A DNA stretch of 64,000 nucleotides from Ianthella basta (taxonomy: Eukaryota > Porifera > Demospongiae > Verongiida > Ianthellidae): NCBI GenBank assembly GCA_964019415.1, contig OZ025868.1, forward strand, positions 13,564,623-13,628,622. The letters are read 5' to 3'. The stretch's first letter is position 1; every line of letters starts with the position of its first letter. The translations under genes were made by a program, and so were the position numbers. The notes under the pieces are model-generated. The model saw only the letters and a list, made by a program, of their open reading frames with translations, made no database searches and had not been told where the DNA came from. Positions 24,770-38,100 of the stretch are shown here, one piece after another.

Positions 24770-25246
24770 TTAGGCTGAATAAACAACACACAACTGCTTG
24801 ATGATAGAGTCATAATCGTAACTTTCAAACTCCAAGCGAGATACCTTTGTATCAGTGCGGTATTCATAGGTTGCCAGCTCCTTCTGGTTCATATCGATTG
24901 AGAAGTCATTATCATCAGCACAAACCACCCATTGCAGCACAGTGCCAGGAGTGGACTTTATGCCGGACACACGCTCTTCTGTCCCCCATGACCCTGACGT
25001 TTGAGTGTTGAGGACTACAGTGTCTTGCACTAGAGGGGATCCCCAGCTCACACGGTAGTCAACGTGAAGCACTATGTCACCAGCTGCATCATACAGGTTG
25101 ATTGAGGCCCTCCCTGTAGGAGGAGCTGTGTAGTCCACTTCAACACAATTTCCAACATCGAAGTTTTCAATGTCAATATACTCGGCATTTGCATATGCCC
25201 CAATGAAGGAGACCACAAGGGAGATGAAGATCACAGAGGCTGCCAT
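24770..25246 (-). CDS. Secreted galectin-like protein (copy 7), sugar site retained
   Basis: 158 residues, close to copies 5 and 6 but with about a dozen changes (for example WGTEERV and a QWVVCADDN stretch). H61, D63, R65, N80, W87, E90 and R92 are present, as are the signal peptide and three cysteines. Homology to the upstream units stops a little above the ATG. The leader intron, CA repeat and shared promoter motif were not found, so this copy probably uses a different promoter. Confidence 0.88.
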   Translation of the reverse strand: MAASVIFISLVVSFIGAYANAEYIDIENFDVGNCVEVDYTAPPTGRASINLYDAAGDIVLHVDYRVSWGSPLVQDTVVLNTQTSGSWGTEERVSGIKSTPGTVLQWVVCADDNDFSIDMNQKELATYEYRTDTKVSRLEFESYDYDSIIKQLCVVYSA

Positions 25247-27108
25247 TCTGAATTGACTTGTGTCTTTGAGCTACACAAAGAGAAACAATACATATGGATT
25301 CATTATACTGTGACAACATGACAACAGAAACATTTGTTAACCATATATGGATTATAGTAATTTTATGCAAACCATAGATATTGCTATTGGTGTTAATGTA
25401 CATTAGCCATTGTTTGCAGCTAACATAAGCTGTAACATTTCCACTACAGTGCATGTCAATGCCACCATACTGTTCACTTACACTTGAGAGACACTTACAT
25501 ACTCTGTCCAGTCACAAATTATATATGTGGCAGTCTGGTTACTATTAGCTTGAAGAACTGAAAGTGGGCACACAGCAAAGCCAGTGATGCTAAAGCTGCA
25601 GCGTTCCCTCTTTTATGCCAACCCTACCCAAATGGAATAGTTTTCAATGTGTGATGATTGATTTTGGGGCAAAATTTCAATTAGTGTGCACTAGTGATTT
25701 GTTTCAGCACTTATAGGTTTTGTAGTAATCATGTGGAAGTATAATGTATGGCACAAATACACACAAGTGCACTCTAGCTATATTGTTGCAGTATATAGGT
25801 ATCAATTTTTGTATCATTCCATGTTTAGAAACAATATTAATATTATATGAATTATGGTAGTGATATTATTGTACTGGCGGCAATACATAGTAATATATAT
25901 TATGTACAAATGCACATAGATACATTTAAGTTATATAATATACTGTGGATCCTGACTTTTGTCGCATTTGACTCGATCACTTGAGTAAAAGTATTGGGTT
26001 GTAGACTTGATGTGATTAGATAATCATTTGACACTGCAAAAACACGTAATAATGTGTTGTGCCAACAAATTTCTCACGTGTTTGAGTTGAGAGTGCAACA
26101 AATGCCAAACAGGACTATGCAGTAACCATGAATCCGCTGTATATATACAAAATCAATGAGACTATAGTACAACACTTCAATGCTTAGCAAAATGCAACAT
26201 TTTTGTATAATTCAAACAATGCCATTCATTGTATAAAGGTTACACTGGACCCTATAATATTTGGTGTCTAAATTTGTGCCCCTGAGCTATGCATGCATGG
26301 TGTAGTGTATGTACACAACCTAATGCCCATTGTTACAAAGACCAAGTACATGAATTTGCATAATGTAGCTATATATAGCTACTATGGCATACAAAGCTAC
26401 TTGCATGAGTAGGAATGATGTCACTGAAAGCTCCAGGTACAGAGCAGTATGACAGGGAGCAGAGTGCTTGGCACCCTGTTTCCTTCTCGCCACTCTAGTA
26501 TTATAGCACATTCTATATCCTCCAGGAAAAGTGGTACACCACGTTACGTAGCGGGAGTGAGAACGAAGACATGCTTTAGATGTACAGTGATAAGGATGCA
26601 TGACGTAGCTACTCTGTGCAGGATTCAAAGTAAATTTCGCCAACTAATCTGTAAAACTTATGTGAACATTGCATTGAACAAACATTTATGCGCAGCAGTT
26701 TAGAAAGGTTTTAGCTAGCTAGCTAGCTAGCTATCAAGTAGTGCACAAAGCTAATCGTAACATTTCACTTTCTGTGCACATTCCCGGCCTAATTATTTGT
26801 TGCTAGCTAACTGCTCATGCTCAACTCCATTCCTCAGCCGTAAACTTGTACAGAGCTGTCATCAGTATCATAACAGGGTCGACCCATCTGTAATGTTGTA
26901 GGGAGGTGTCGTTAAGGATTGCACAATCGGGCACTTCTCTTGCGTAATTCAATTTATGGCACTAATTTGACCACCTGGCTCCTACTTCCGCCTCCCGATT
27001 CCTCGTGGCGCAGACTATTATAACCAGCCAGCTGTAGACACCCACGAACGGGCGAATGCACCCAAGAGCCGGAATCGAAGAATTGAAGCTATTCAACCTT
27101 TGAAAGCA
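25247..27108. other. Spacer between the first galectin block and the P450 gene
   Basis: AT-rich DNA between divergent genes. A copy of the array-associated hairpin repeat lies at about 26430-26545, and a (GCTA)n run near 26716. A TATA-like CTATTATAAC at 27015-27024 lies about 85 bp before the P450 start and may be its promoter. Confidence 0.55.
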
Positions 27109-30100
27109 ATGGAGATTCTCTCGATCTTACTGAGTACCCCTGTACTAGTGGGAGCTCTAGTTCTTCTATGCCTGGCCAACATCTACTACAGGTGAGAGGG
27201 CATTCCTTATGGAGATCTGGAGTAGGGCAGTAAATGTTGTAGCTAGTTAGACACAACCCCACTGACTCAGTGCATATGTGTTACTTAAGTTATACATGAT
27301 GGCTAGCTAACTATTGTGACGAAGTTGTGTTTTAATACGATGCTGTAGGACTCACGTTGCTGTATTTGGTGTTAGCTATGTTATATTGTGTAAGTCTGTC
27401 CTGTTCTGTGTAAGCTAAGTCTGTTTACTATGTTCTGTGTAGCTAAGTCTTATATACCTTCTTTGCTTCTTGTACTAGCTACTTGGCGTTGTATCGTGGG
27501 ACTGCATGCCTTGTGTTATCTTTTGATGTTTTACCTTCTTCCGGTGCATGCCTGTAATTTAGTCACCTTGGTAAGTGCTGTGGTGAATGATTGATTGGAT
27601 CTGTGTACGATGAAAGTGTTGTCATCCTATCTTCCGAGATCGAAACCGTGATAACAGCCTACCTTATAGCCGTTCGATTTGCGTAGAGCTTCATGCACTA
27701 CCTTGTGGCAGCGGTGGGATTGTGCACTTCCTGGATCAGAACGTTCGGGCCAGTGGAGGTACACGGTACGGGAGGACCCCACCTAGTGTCTCGAAGGAGC
27801 AGCATCAGATTCACCCAAGACTCGTGGAGCAGACTAAAATAACGTCAAAGTCAGAGCGGGGAGAGAAGGAGCTGACCGCAGTTGCAGCAGAGGAAGTGGT
27901 GGACGGCATTGCGTCGGCGACGACAGTACTAGAGGTTATGCGGGACCAGTAGCGGCTGATGAAGGGCCAGCAGAAGTCCCAGAGGCAGATCCTGGTCATC
28001 GAGCAGCAGCGGGTGGAGATGGCCAAACATCGCGAGTAGATGAAGGACATCCTTGCTAGGATGGAGGTATAGGCGCAGGTAAAGATAAAGACGCGACCAA
28101 GGTGAGTCTATACCTAAGCCTACCTTGCAGAAGTGTCCATGACGATATCGAACACTCTCGAGAAGTTTGAGCGGACGACCAAGCAGCGCGACTGCATGGC
28201 CGGAAGACGTTTGGGCGATGCATCTCTAGGAGGTGCTGACTGGTAAGGCGCGATGGCGGCTTACGCGAACCTTGGTACAGAGAGCGCCGATTACCAAGCA
28301 GTCAAGCAAGCGATCATTAAGCGATATCAAGTGAACGCCGAGAACCACAGGCAGCAGTTCCGGCAGGATCGCGCAAGAAGGACATTCTTACTGTGAGTGG
28401 GCAGATTGGTTGAGCGACCGTTTCGTGAAGTTGAAGAAGGATGCGGAGATCACTGCGGAAGAGATGATCCTTCTAAAGCAGTTTAGTGCAGGGGTAACTG
28501 AGAGTCTGGCAATTTTACTTAAGGAGAAGGAGCCAAAGTCGTTGACAGAGTCAGCTGAGCTGGCAGGTACCTATGCCTTGCCAGGGATAACTGATTGATT
28601 GGAGAAAGGGCCATGCCAGGAGATCACTCCCTTGGGGCAGCAAGTCACGGTGAGTGGAGTCCAGTAACCCTGGCGAGCAGAAAGGGCATTATCAGACAAT
28701 CAAAATGCAACGATGAGAAAACCGTTACTTCCAGTGCAACAGGTTTGGACATATGATGTACGACTGCCCCCACAAGAAGGAGGCCTCTACAAGTGCCAGA
28801 AAAAAAGCCCTTTATAGTGGAACCAGCCAAGAGGTAGCTTGCAATGAGCAGAGCTACATGTACGTATGAGGCGACTGGATGGTTGATCAATCCAGATGCT
28901 CTTGGGCACAAACCCAATCTTTGCATTCAAAACAGAAAAGAGCGAAGTTTGGTATGTAGGGACGTGGAATATCAGAAAATTTTTAGACAATGAAGGAACA
29001 CTAAAAACAGTTAGACAGGGTAGGGATAGGTTGTAAATGAGGATCTCAGGATAGATTTGGTGTTGGGGGAGCTAGGTAGGCATGGCATCAAGATAACCGC
29101 ATTACAGGAGACAAAATGGTATGCGGATGCTGAATACCGGGTGGGCAAGAATGTAGTGTTAACTGTGCTGGCCGACCAGCGCCAGAACCAGAGGAGCACA
29201 GACAGAAGGGAACAGTTGTTGCCATAGTGCTAACTGGCAGGGCTATACAAGCATGGAAGGCTGGAGGAGAGCAATGGAAGGCGAGAAGCTCCAGTCTCAT
29301 TATAGCCACACTCAGAGAGGAGGTGTCCTGACTGTATTGCATGTAACTGATTAAATATAGTCATTCAGTGATATTGTATACACTGTATACTGTATATGTT
29401 TACAGTGGTACTGTACCTTAGCAGCCTTTAAATTGAGCAGGACTAGCTATATACCAGGCTGAGAAAGGTTTATTGTAGTATTGTAAGTGTGCAGTACAGT
29501 TATAGTTTATTTGTGTGCAGTTAACAAGTCTGCATATTATGTGCACTGGCTGTAGTACTTAATTAATAGTGCTTGCTTTAGATAGGGACTGTTGTGTATA
29601 ACATTGCTGTGAGTGGATTCCCTGCATTTACAGATATTTATACAAGCCTCTTCAGTTTCTCAAGGATGCTGGAATAGCAGGTCCCAAACCCAAACCGTTT
29701 ATGGGGAACCTGGATCTGTTACGGCAGTTTGGGGTTAGTTTGTAGCTAGCTGTCTGTCTTTAGTGTACCTGCCTGTGTGTAGTGTTGCCATGATAATTGC
29801 AGCAAACAATGTACTGTGACATATCATTTGGAGATTTGATACAAAACAGTGTCCTTCCTCTTGGGAACTGCAATTCTACCTGGGTGTCTACATTGATGAC
29901 ATCATTGTCACAGCTCGAATTGACAAGAAGCTAGCTGAAGTGAAGAAAGAGCTCGCTGCGCAATTTGACATCAAGGACCTGGGAGAACTTCGTCACTTTC
30001 TTGCCATGAAGATTGTGCAGTGCTGGAGTGGTGTCTATTTGGATGAAACCCATCTTCTTGAGATGAATGTGAAGAGCAGTATTCCAGCAACGTGGAGACT

Positions 30101-32067
30101 GCTTCAGACCTTAGATGCTTACTTCAACTGGCACCAGGAGCTCTTTGCCTGGAACGACAAATCCTTCAGGCTGTTTCATGTACACTTCCTTCTTGAGCTC
30201 TCCATTGAGAAAAGCTGTAGTAGTGTTTACCTGATGCAGCTTCAGGCCTTGTTGAACTGACAGTGCAATGAGTGCAGTGACAAACTCTAACCTTGCCGCA
30301 GGGAAGAAGGTCTTGCCATAGTCTGTCCCAAATCTAGGCCTAACACCTATATGAGAGACATTGCATGATGTATGCTTATTTCTGTAAACATTAGAGACAT
30401 TGCATGATGTATGCTTATTCCTGTAAACACCAATGCCTCACGTGACCACCCCCTATTTATACACCTGCTTGTAAGTGTCATTATAATCCCTGATGAAGGC
30501 AGCCGTAGTGCTGCCGAAACATCTGATATCTGATCCCCTTTGGCTAGTGTCTTTTAGAAATATCAACATGAATCTGCCTAGCCACTCAGGCCTTTACAGC
30601 ACCTAACACCTATAAGTGATCCTAGTGACCTATAAGTGGCTTAACGCACCTCACCCTTATTTCTATATACTCAGTTATACACTTCAATGATGTGTATTGC
30701 TGAATCTGATTGCTGTGTTGTTTGTTATTGATTAATATAATTATCATGACATATTGTGATGCAATCAACTAATGTTGTGACTATTGTGATACTGAATTTC
30801 CTGTATCTTAGCAACACTAGTGTGTATGTGTGTTCCTGTGCGCATATAACTATTATGCAGTTGTATTAGCATATGTGTGCAGAGGATGGTACATATAGTG
30901 GGGAGTGTTTGTATAACAGTGGTCAAAGTATGCTCTTTAAATGAAGAGTAGAGTACAATGTGAGAGACACTTTTTACATAGAGCTAATCCTGCTCACGTG
31001 CACTGATTTCATAAAAGAACTTTCCAATTAATGCGGTTTACTGAAACATGTTCTTGCTACTATTACAGAATGATCTCCGTGTTTTAGGTGACTACCTCAG
31101 CACCACCTATGGTCCTGTTTCAGGGTAGGTTGTGTGAACACTGTGTTGCTATAGTTACGTAGGTTGTTCAAGATCATGTCTTGACACAGTCCCAACATAA
31201 ATTACCTCACCTTAGCATAATGTCATTAGCAACACACACAAAACACACATGCACACGTACACACACACACACGCACATGTACACACACACACGCACACGT
31301 ACACACACACACACACTAGCACAATTGGCCTATCCATTCATACACTATTACTTTTCCTATATTCTAGTGCAATCCTTGGTAGAACACCAGTATATTTTAT
31401 TGCTGACATGGACCTCATCAAAGAGATCACTGTGAAGCACTTTGACATATTTATGGAAAGACTGGTAAGTGGCTTTCTAGTTGGGATTCCTTCCCTTATT
31501 TAATCGTTATTATAAATGTCTTATATGTTATACTTTAACTGGTGGCAAAATGTCTGTTTAAATGTGGGCTGTTGATACAGCTAGAGGAGGAAAATGGCTC
31601 CCTATGGTCTTGTTTCTGAAATTCTTCATGTCCAATTATTCATGTCACTCGAAGGGTGCACAGTGTTGTATATATATAAGTCCATTCATCTACAATGTAC
31701 CCTCGGTCCTTACACAGTGTAGCTGCCTGGACATGAATACAGAAGCATTTTGTAACCCTTGCCACTGCACTACAATGGTGTTTATCCTTCCACTTTTACT
31801 AACAGAATCGACGCACTATTCTGCCGACCACTTTTGATGGTAAAGACTATGAAATCCTAGTTACTGCCATTGGTGATGATTGGAAGAGGAGACGAAGAGT
31901 TCTCTCACCAGCTTTCAGTGCTCATAAGATGAAGTTGGTATGTGTACTCTACTATTCCAGGAATTTAGTACTTGACCCAGTGCATGCACATGAGCATACT
32001 CAAATGCACAGATACACGCACATGCACGCACGCACACACACACATTCATGCGCGCACACACACTCAT

Positions 32068-32129
<62 letters not shown>

Positions 32130-35100
32130 TCATGCACACACACACACACACACACACACATTCACGCGCATGCACATACACACACACTTACTTACACACA
32201 TACATGCACAGTGAGTTGATGGCAGTGATGATCATAACCAATTTATATGCATCATGCATATTTACATTGCTGTACAACAATTGCTAGTCTGCTTGTTGAG
32301 GGAGGCCTTCAAAGTAGTCAACTTCTTTGTTTCATTAGTTGCTGACATTGCACATTCTGGTTTATGCTAAACTTGTTACATTTTTACGCTTTGATTTCAT
32401 TCCATAAGCTTATGATACACCATGTTGTCCTTAGTATGGTGTATGCATTACTTATGATAAAGGACATCTCTGTTCTCCTTTAGATGGAGCCTCTTATGAA
32501 GGAGAGCTCGACCAGACTTGCTGAGATGATCAGTGCAATTGCTGAGAAAGGGGAAACTGTGAATGCACTTCAGTAAGTGGGTTTGTATTATAATTATCAT
32601 ATCCTGAATCTTTAGAACAGCCACTGACAATAGGTAATAAGATAGTGTGTATAAACTCTGTACATTGTAGATACACCCAGGTGCATGTTACGTGTACGTG
32701 TCCTGAGATCTTCAATAGTTGTGCCTATTTTGTTGACTTAGTATGATTTCATGTGCAAGTATACATTCAATACACTTTATATATACATGGCCCCTTTCCT
32801 GTAGGTTATACAACAAGATGACCATGGAGGTGATCCTGTCAGCTGCCTTTGGTCGTTCTGTTAACGTCCAAGAAGGGAAGGGAGGGAAGCTGTATGAATC
32901 TGCTGTGGCAGTGTTTCATGCTCTAAATCCAAAAGATAATGAACCACTCAATGTTTTCAAAGTATTGCAAGTAGTTGAGTGTAAGTGGTGCCTTGTTCAT
33001 TACTAGCTGTGGCCAGTCGAGATTAGAAAGCAAACATTTTACTGGAAGTTGATTTTGCGGAAATGGCATCGAAGGTTTCTGTACTATTTCGACATGATGC
33101 TTACATTAATCTGTAAATTGCCTATTGTGCAATGGTGGCTCTTTCAATGGGCTTTCTACTGGTCTTAGTTTGGTGTTTGTGCGAAACAGTATTGCAGAGA
33201 AATTGCGGCAGGAAGAGGTAGAAAGAATCGCAAGGTGCACGTGTTCTCCCTCAAAGGCGTGCACTCCTCTTGAAGGTACCCAGACTCTCCCCTGAGGCGT
33301 GGTTAGTTCTGCTGAAGGTGCAAGCACTTCCCCCACAGAGGCGCAAGCACTCCCTCTCAAGGGACTCCCAGATTGTGACGCAAAACCCCCTTATCCAGGC
33401 CAACGATCTCTCTTGCACAGTGAGAGCACTCGTTTTAAAGGCGCAGGTACATTCCCTCGTTGGCAGCTTCATCAGGATCGCTGTCAATTCTTTACTATGC
33501 TATTCAAAAGTCTTCATAATTGTTACTACATGAAATTCATGAGGCCGTGGGGGGCTATTTTATTGCCTTATTTGTATTCATAATTACGTAGGGGTACAGA
33601 TTTTCGTACCTTTTTGTATACATAGTAATTAATTATAAAGGCACACATGCACGCTGCCTGATATAAGTTAATCTGGCTAGCTAGACTGTCCCAGTAAGCG
33701 CCAGGCGTGCAGAAGGGAAGGTGGCGGTCTAGTGGGGATAGCGATTAGTTCACACCTTTGGGTTATCTATGTCACACCTCCAATTATATAGTTCCCACGC
33801 CTAGCAGCAACAGCTAAGGTCATGAATATTGTTACCACGAATTTGTGGCAAACACATCTGATTGGTCGAAAAGGTGTGAACTACATCTCTATTCCTGCTA
33901 GATCATCCCATCCCTTCTAAGCGCCCTGGGCGAAATTGGGACGGTCTAGCTAGCCAGACTAGACATAAGACAACTTTCAGTAAAAAATAAACTAAGGGTG
34001 AGGAGGAGTGCTCACCACCTATAGCATGTCCATAAATTCGATGACGGATGTGTGAGACAGTTAATCAATTAGCTTGGCCTCAGCACGGATGAGGCCCGGT
34101 GGAGTGTCATAGAGGGCAATTTGCTTCACTGTGGCATGATAGGCCAATCTTTGATTTACCTTGTTGAATTCTACACTTTGTATCTCCTCCGTAACAATGC
34201 ACCATATGTGCTCTAATGTTTTGCATACTAAACTTTCACGAAATTCGCTGTTCTGGAATCATCCGCAAATGATTTGATCCGTGCATATTTTGGGCAAAAG
34301 TGTTGTGCAACTGTAAAAATGGACGTCAAACAAGCATGAGTAGTGCCCTGTGTTCTGTTGTTGCCTTTGAGTAATACACAACCGATGTTTTGTTCTGTAT
34401 ATGTCAGCTTATCGGTTGGTTTCCTGGTGTAGAGACTTGAAAAAATGCTGATTCGTTCTCAACTTTAGATGAAGCAGTCTGATATGCCCGAGTTGGAAGG
34501 TTGTTTATTCTCTGTGGCAGAGGCTGCTAAAACTGACATGAAGCGGTCAACGCATGCTACAGATGTAAAAGGCAGTGGTAAAGTGTATATATATGTAATA
34601 GATCCCGTTGTCATGGTAACGAACCTCTAAACAATGCTTCTAAATCTCTGAGAAGCATTCCAATTGCTTCGCGCGTGATTCTAAATCCCATAACTGTACG
34701 TTGCGCACAGAGCACGGGGGGTTATAAATCCATAAAGTACGTTGCGGGCAGAGCGCGGGGGTTTATAAATCCCATATAACCATCTGCGGGAACTCCGCGG
34801 GGGCAAATATCATCGTAATAACATTATGTTGTCATTCACGCGTACGCCGTCAAGAAGTGAGAGGAAGGCGAAATGATTGGATAAGCGAGCGGATTTGGAT
34901 CTATATCACTTAAATGGCCACCAATCGGTGTCTCTACGCAATTTAGACCACTCAGCACTCGGGCGCTTCGCACCCTCGAGCTTCGTGCTCTAAATCGCGT
35001 AGACACCTCTTGGTCGCCATTTAACTATTACATAAAATATGGTGACCCAGGCATTGCAATAATTATGGAATCCTCAATCCACAAATATTTTGAGCGCATA

Positions 35101-38100
35101 AAGTATTGCTTCTCAGAACTTGGTACAGTGATAGAACAAGAGTTGTTTTTACCCAATTATACCAAAATCTCAAATTTGACAAATCAATCTAATGTTCGGA
35201 TTCTAACTTAGACTGTCACACCCATTATATATGTCAAGAATGTGCATTATTCAAGAGTTTTCATAGATTGTTAGCCTAAATTTGTACATATGTATGTATG
35301 TAGTTGCAGCAGCAGTTAGTATATATAATTTTGGATCTACCCTCTCTTTGTGCACATAGTATCTTTTCAATTCCTGTACTCACCTATACGGCGCATTGTG
35401 CAATTTTTGCCAGTGAAGAAGTCTCTTGAGTTTCTGGAGAATTCAGCGACTAAGATCATTGAAGAAAGGAAGATGGCATTGAATGGTAGCTCTCCAGTGA
35501 GTCATACTGCCAAATTGAAACAGTGCTATTTCTGTTAGTTCTGTCATTTTATGTACTGGCCACATTTAGTGTGCAGTGCACTGTATTTTGTATGATCTTT
35601 TCAACGGAATCAATACCAAAGCATTTACTGTGGCACAGAAGAACAATGCTGTTTCTTTACCAGCAGTCCAAAAATGCCAACAGTTCAGTCTCTCCATTTC
35701 CAACAAACCTATGAGTCTGCCGATGCTTAGTGCACAAGTTCACAATGGCCATTAGGGCCTCCTATTGATTCTTTATAATTATCTGAAGTTCACAAAATAA
35801 AGCACTGAAAAGTGACTCAATCTGGAGTTTGCATGGTAAGTATGAAGCCTTGCTTTTTCGTCAATCTCGGTGATCCAGCAACTGTCTGTCCTGACTCTTT
35901 GAAAATGAGGTCAGAAGTGTGTTTAGCCTGCACTATAAGTCCCAGTTCATTTGGTGAAGTGTGTACAGTGAGACTACTTATAAATTTTGTGCACAGAGTG
36001 TTCGTAAAACCATTTTGTTCATGTACGGTATATTTGTGATCCATCTCGTGATATGTCTGTAATGCCATGTTAGTGGCACTCTTGGAGACACTGCTGTACA
36101 CTAGGTGTTCACTTATCTGCAGCGCAAAGACCTCCTTCAGCTGATGATTGATGCCAGTGACAGTGAGACACAGAAAGGACTTGAGAGTGGAGAGATTATT
36201 GCAGATGTTGTTGGATTCATGTTGGCCGGCTATGAGACCACTAGCACAACCCTTGCCTTTGCAACTTACCTCCTGGCTACTCACCCTGAAATACAGGAGA
36301 GACTGGCTAATGAGATTCACGAGTACTTTCAAGAGAACACTGTGAGTGTAACACCGTCTATATTTTAATTTAATTGTTCGTTTCTGGTGTATATTGAACT
36401 GTTCTCTTTTTGTTCAGGACAAGTCCATGTATGATGCCTCACATGAGCTGCAGTATCTTGATATGGTGGTTGAGGAGACTCTGAGGATGTACCCTGTTTT
36501 CCCTGTGTAAGATGGATGACTGTTCTTTGTAGTACTGTTATGAATCTCATTTGCAAACTATAGTTCTCTTGATTATGATGGATTACTGTTAATCAGTAAA
36601 ACTGAGAACTAGCTGAGTGTGTGACAAGTAACTTGGCAGGCATTTTAAGTGGGAGTCAGTGAGATCATCACACAAGCTACCACTACCACTGTGTAACTTG
36701 CTGATCTTGAGAATGAGGGCAAGTGCTGTCTGAAGCAAAAGGCAGCAGTAGCTGTGCATCCCCCCCCCCCCCCTGCTGCTAGCTATCAAAGCTACTCTCA
36801 CTCACTCCCATTTGCGCTCAACTGCTGTGTCTGTTGCTTTCTATAGTAGACAATGAGATTCCATTACAGTAACATTACCAAGTTGTCACCGTTTCTCACC
36901 AAATGGACCAGCATCCTTCCTCGCTTATCTTTCCCTCCATTTTTGTGTATAGACTACGTATGTAGTCACCACTTCTGACATCTATGTACAGGAATCACAG
37001 TGTACAGTATAAAACAGGACTGCCACTATGCAGGCATAGGATGTGTACAGTAAATGTTATATAATGGTAAATTTTAGACAATTACTCTTTAACTCAATTT
37101 CGATTGTGATTACATTAATTTTTTGGAAATATTTTAAGCAAACTCCACATTAGTGCATGCTGTGTATGTGTGAATTAGTTGAGATACTGAAAAGCCTCTC
37201 TGCATTTGAACTACAGAGTTGTTCGCTACTGCAATGAGGACTGTGTGCTGAATGGAGTTCACTTCAGGAAAGGAGCTCTAGTTGCATTGCTTTTCGCTAC
37301 TGTTCATTATGATCCCAACGTATGGACAGACCCAGAAGTGTTCAATCCAGATAGGTACTGTCAGTCTGTTGTCCTAACATTGCAGATGTACTTATTACAC
37401 GTCTATTACTATTTGTGCCCTATTTTTAAACAGTACCAGGTGATCTTGTTTTTTGTTCATTTACAGATTCACTCCTGAGGAGAAGGCCAAGCGTCATCCT
37501 TGTGCTTACATGGCCTTTGGCTATGGTCCAAGAAACTGCATTGGAATGAGATTTGCTCTTTTGGAGCTAAAGATGGCACTCATTGAGATTGTTAGCAAGT
37601 TCAAGATTGTGCTGGCTCCAGAGACAAAGGTGCAGTGTAATTTTACCTCCAATTTCTCCACAAGCATATTCTTGTGCAAACGCACATGAATAGGTCTGGC
37701 CACCTTTCTTGGTTGTCATGGAATGTGCAGAATGTATGATGTCATCAACCACCCGGTGAAATATCCGGAGACTTGAAACTGCCACAGTGAAAGCCATGAA
37801 CAACTCAGGATGGTTTAAGGAGGAACCATTCCATGCTTGTTGTTTCAACAAACAAAGTTGTCAGATGACATGTGTGACCATTGGAGGAGGCAAACCGAAT
37901 GGTGCACATATAAGTGAGAGCTGTCCATCCGCTAAAGAGACACGCAATGCTGGATAAGTCCTCAACTAGCTAGTAGGAAAAATCTTGCTGTAAGTCTATA
38001 GCCAATTTGCAGCTCTGCTGCCGAGTGGAAGCACCCTTTCAATTTGTCGCTCTTTATGGACACACTCTGGCTCAGCTGTAGCCATGGAACCGACGTATCG

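Larger units (their letters stand above)
32981..35359. other. P450 intron 7, 2.4 kb, transposon-rich
   Basis: Contains a 285-bp foldback element (33673-33957), a CpG-rich dispersed repeat with a short tandem array (34603-34790) and a palindromic hairpin element (34908-35028). No coding sequence is recognised. Confidence 0.7.
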
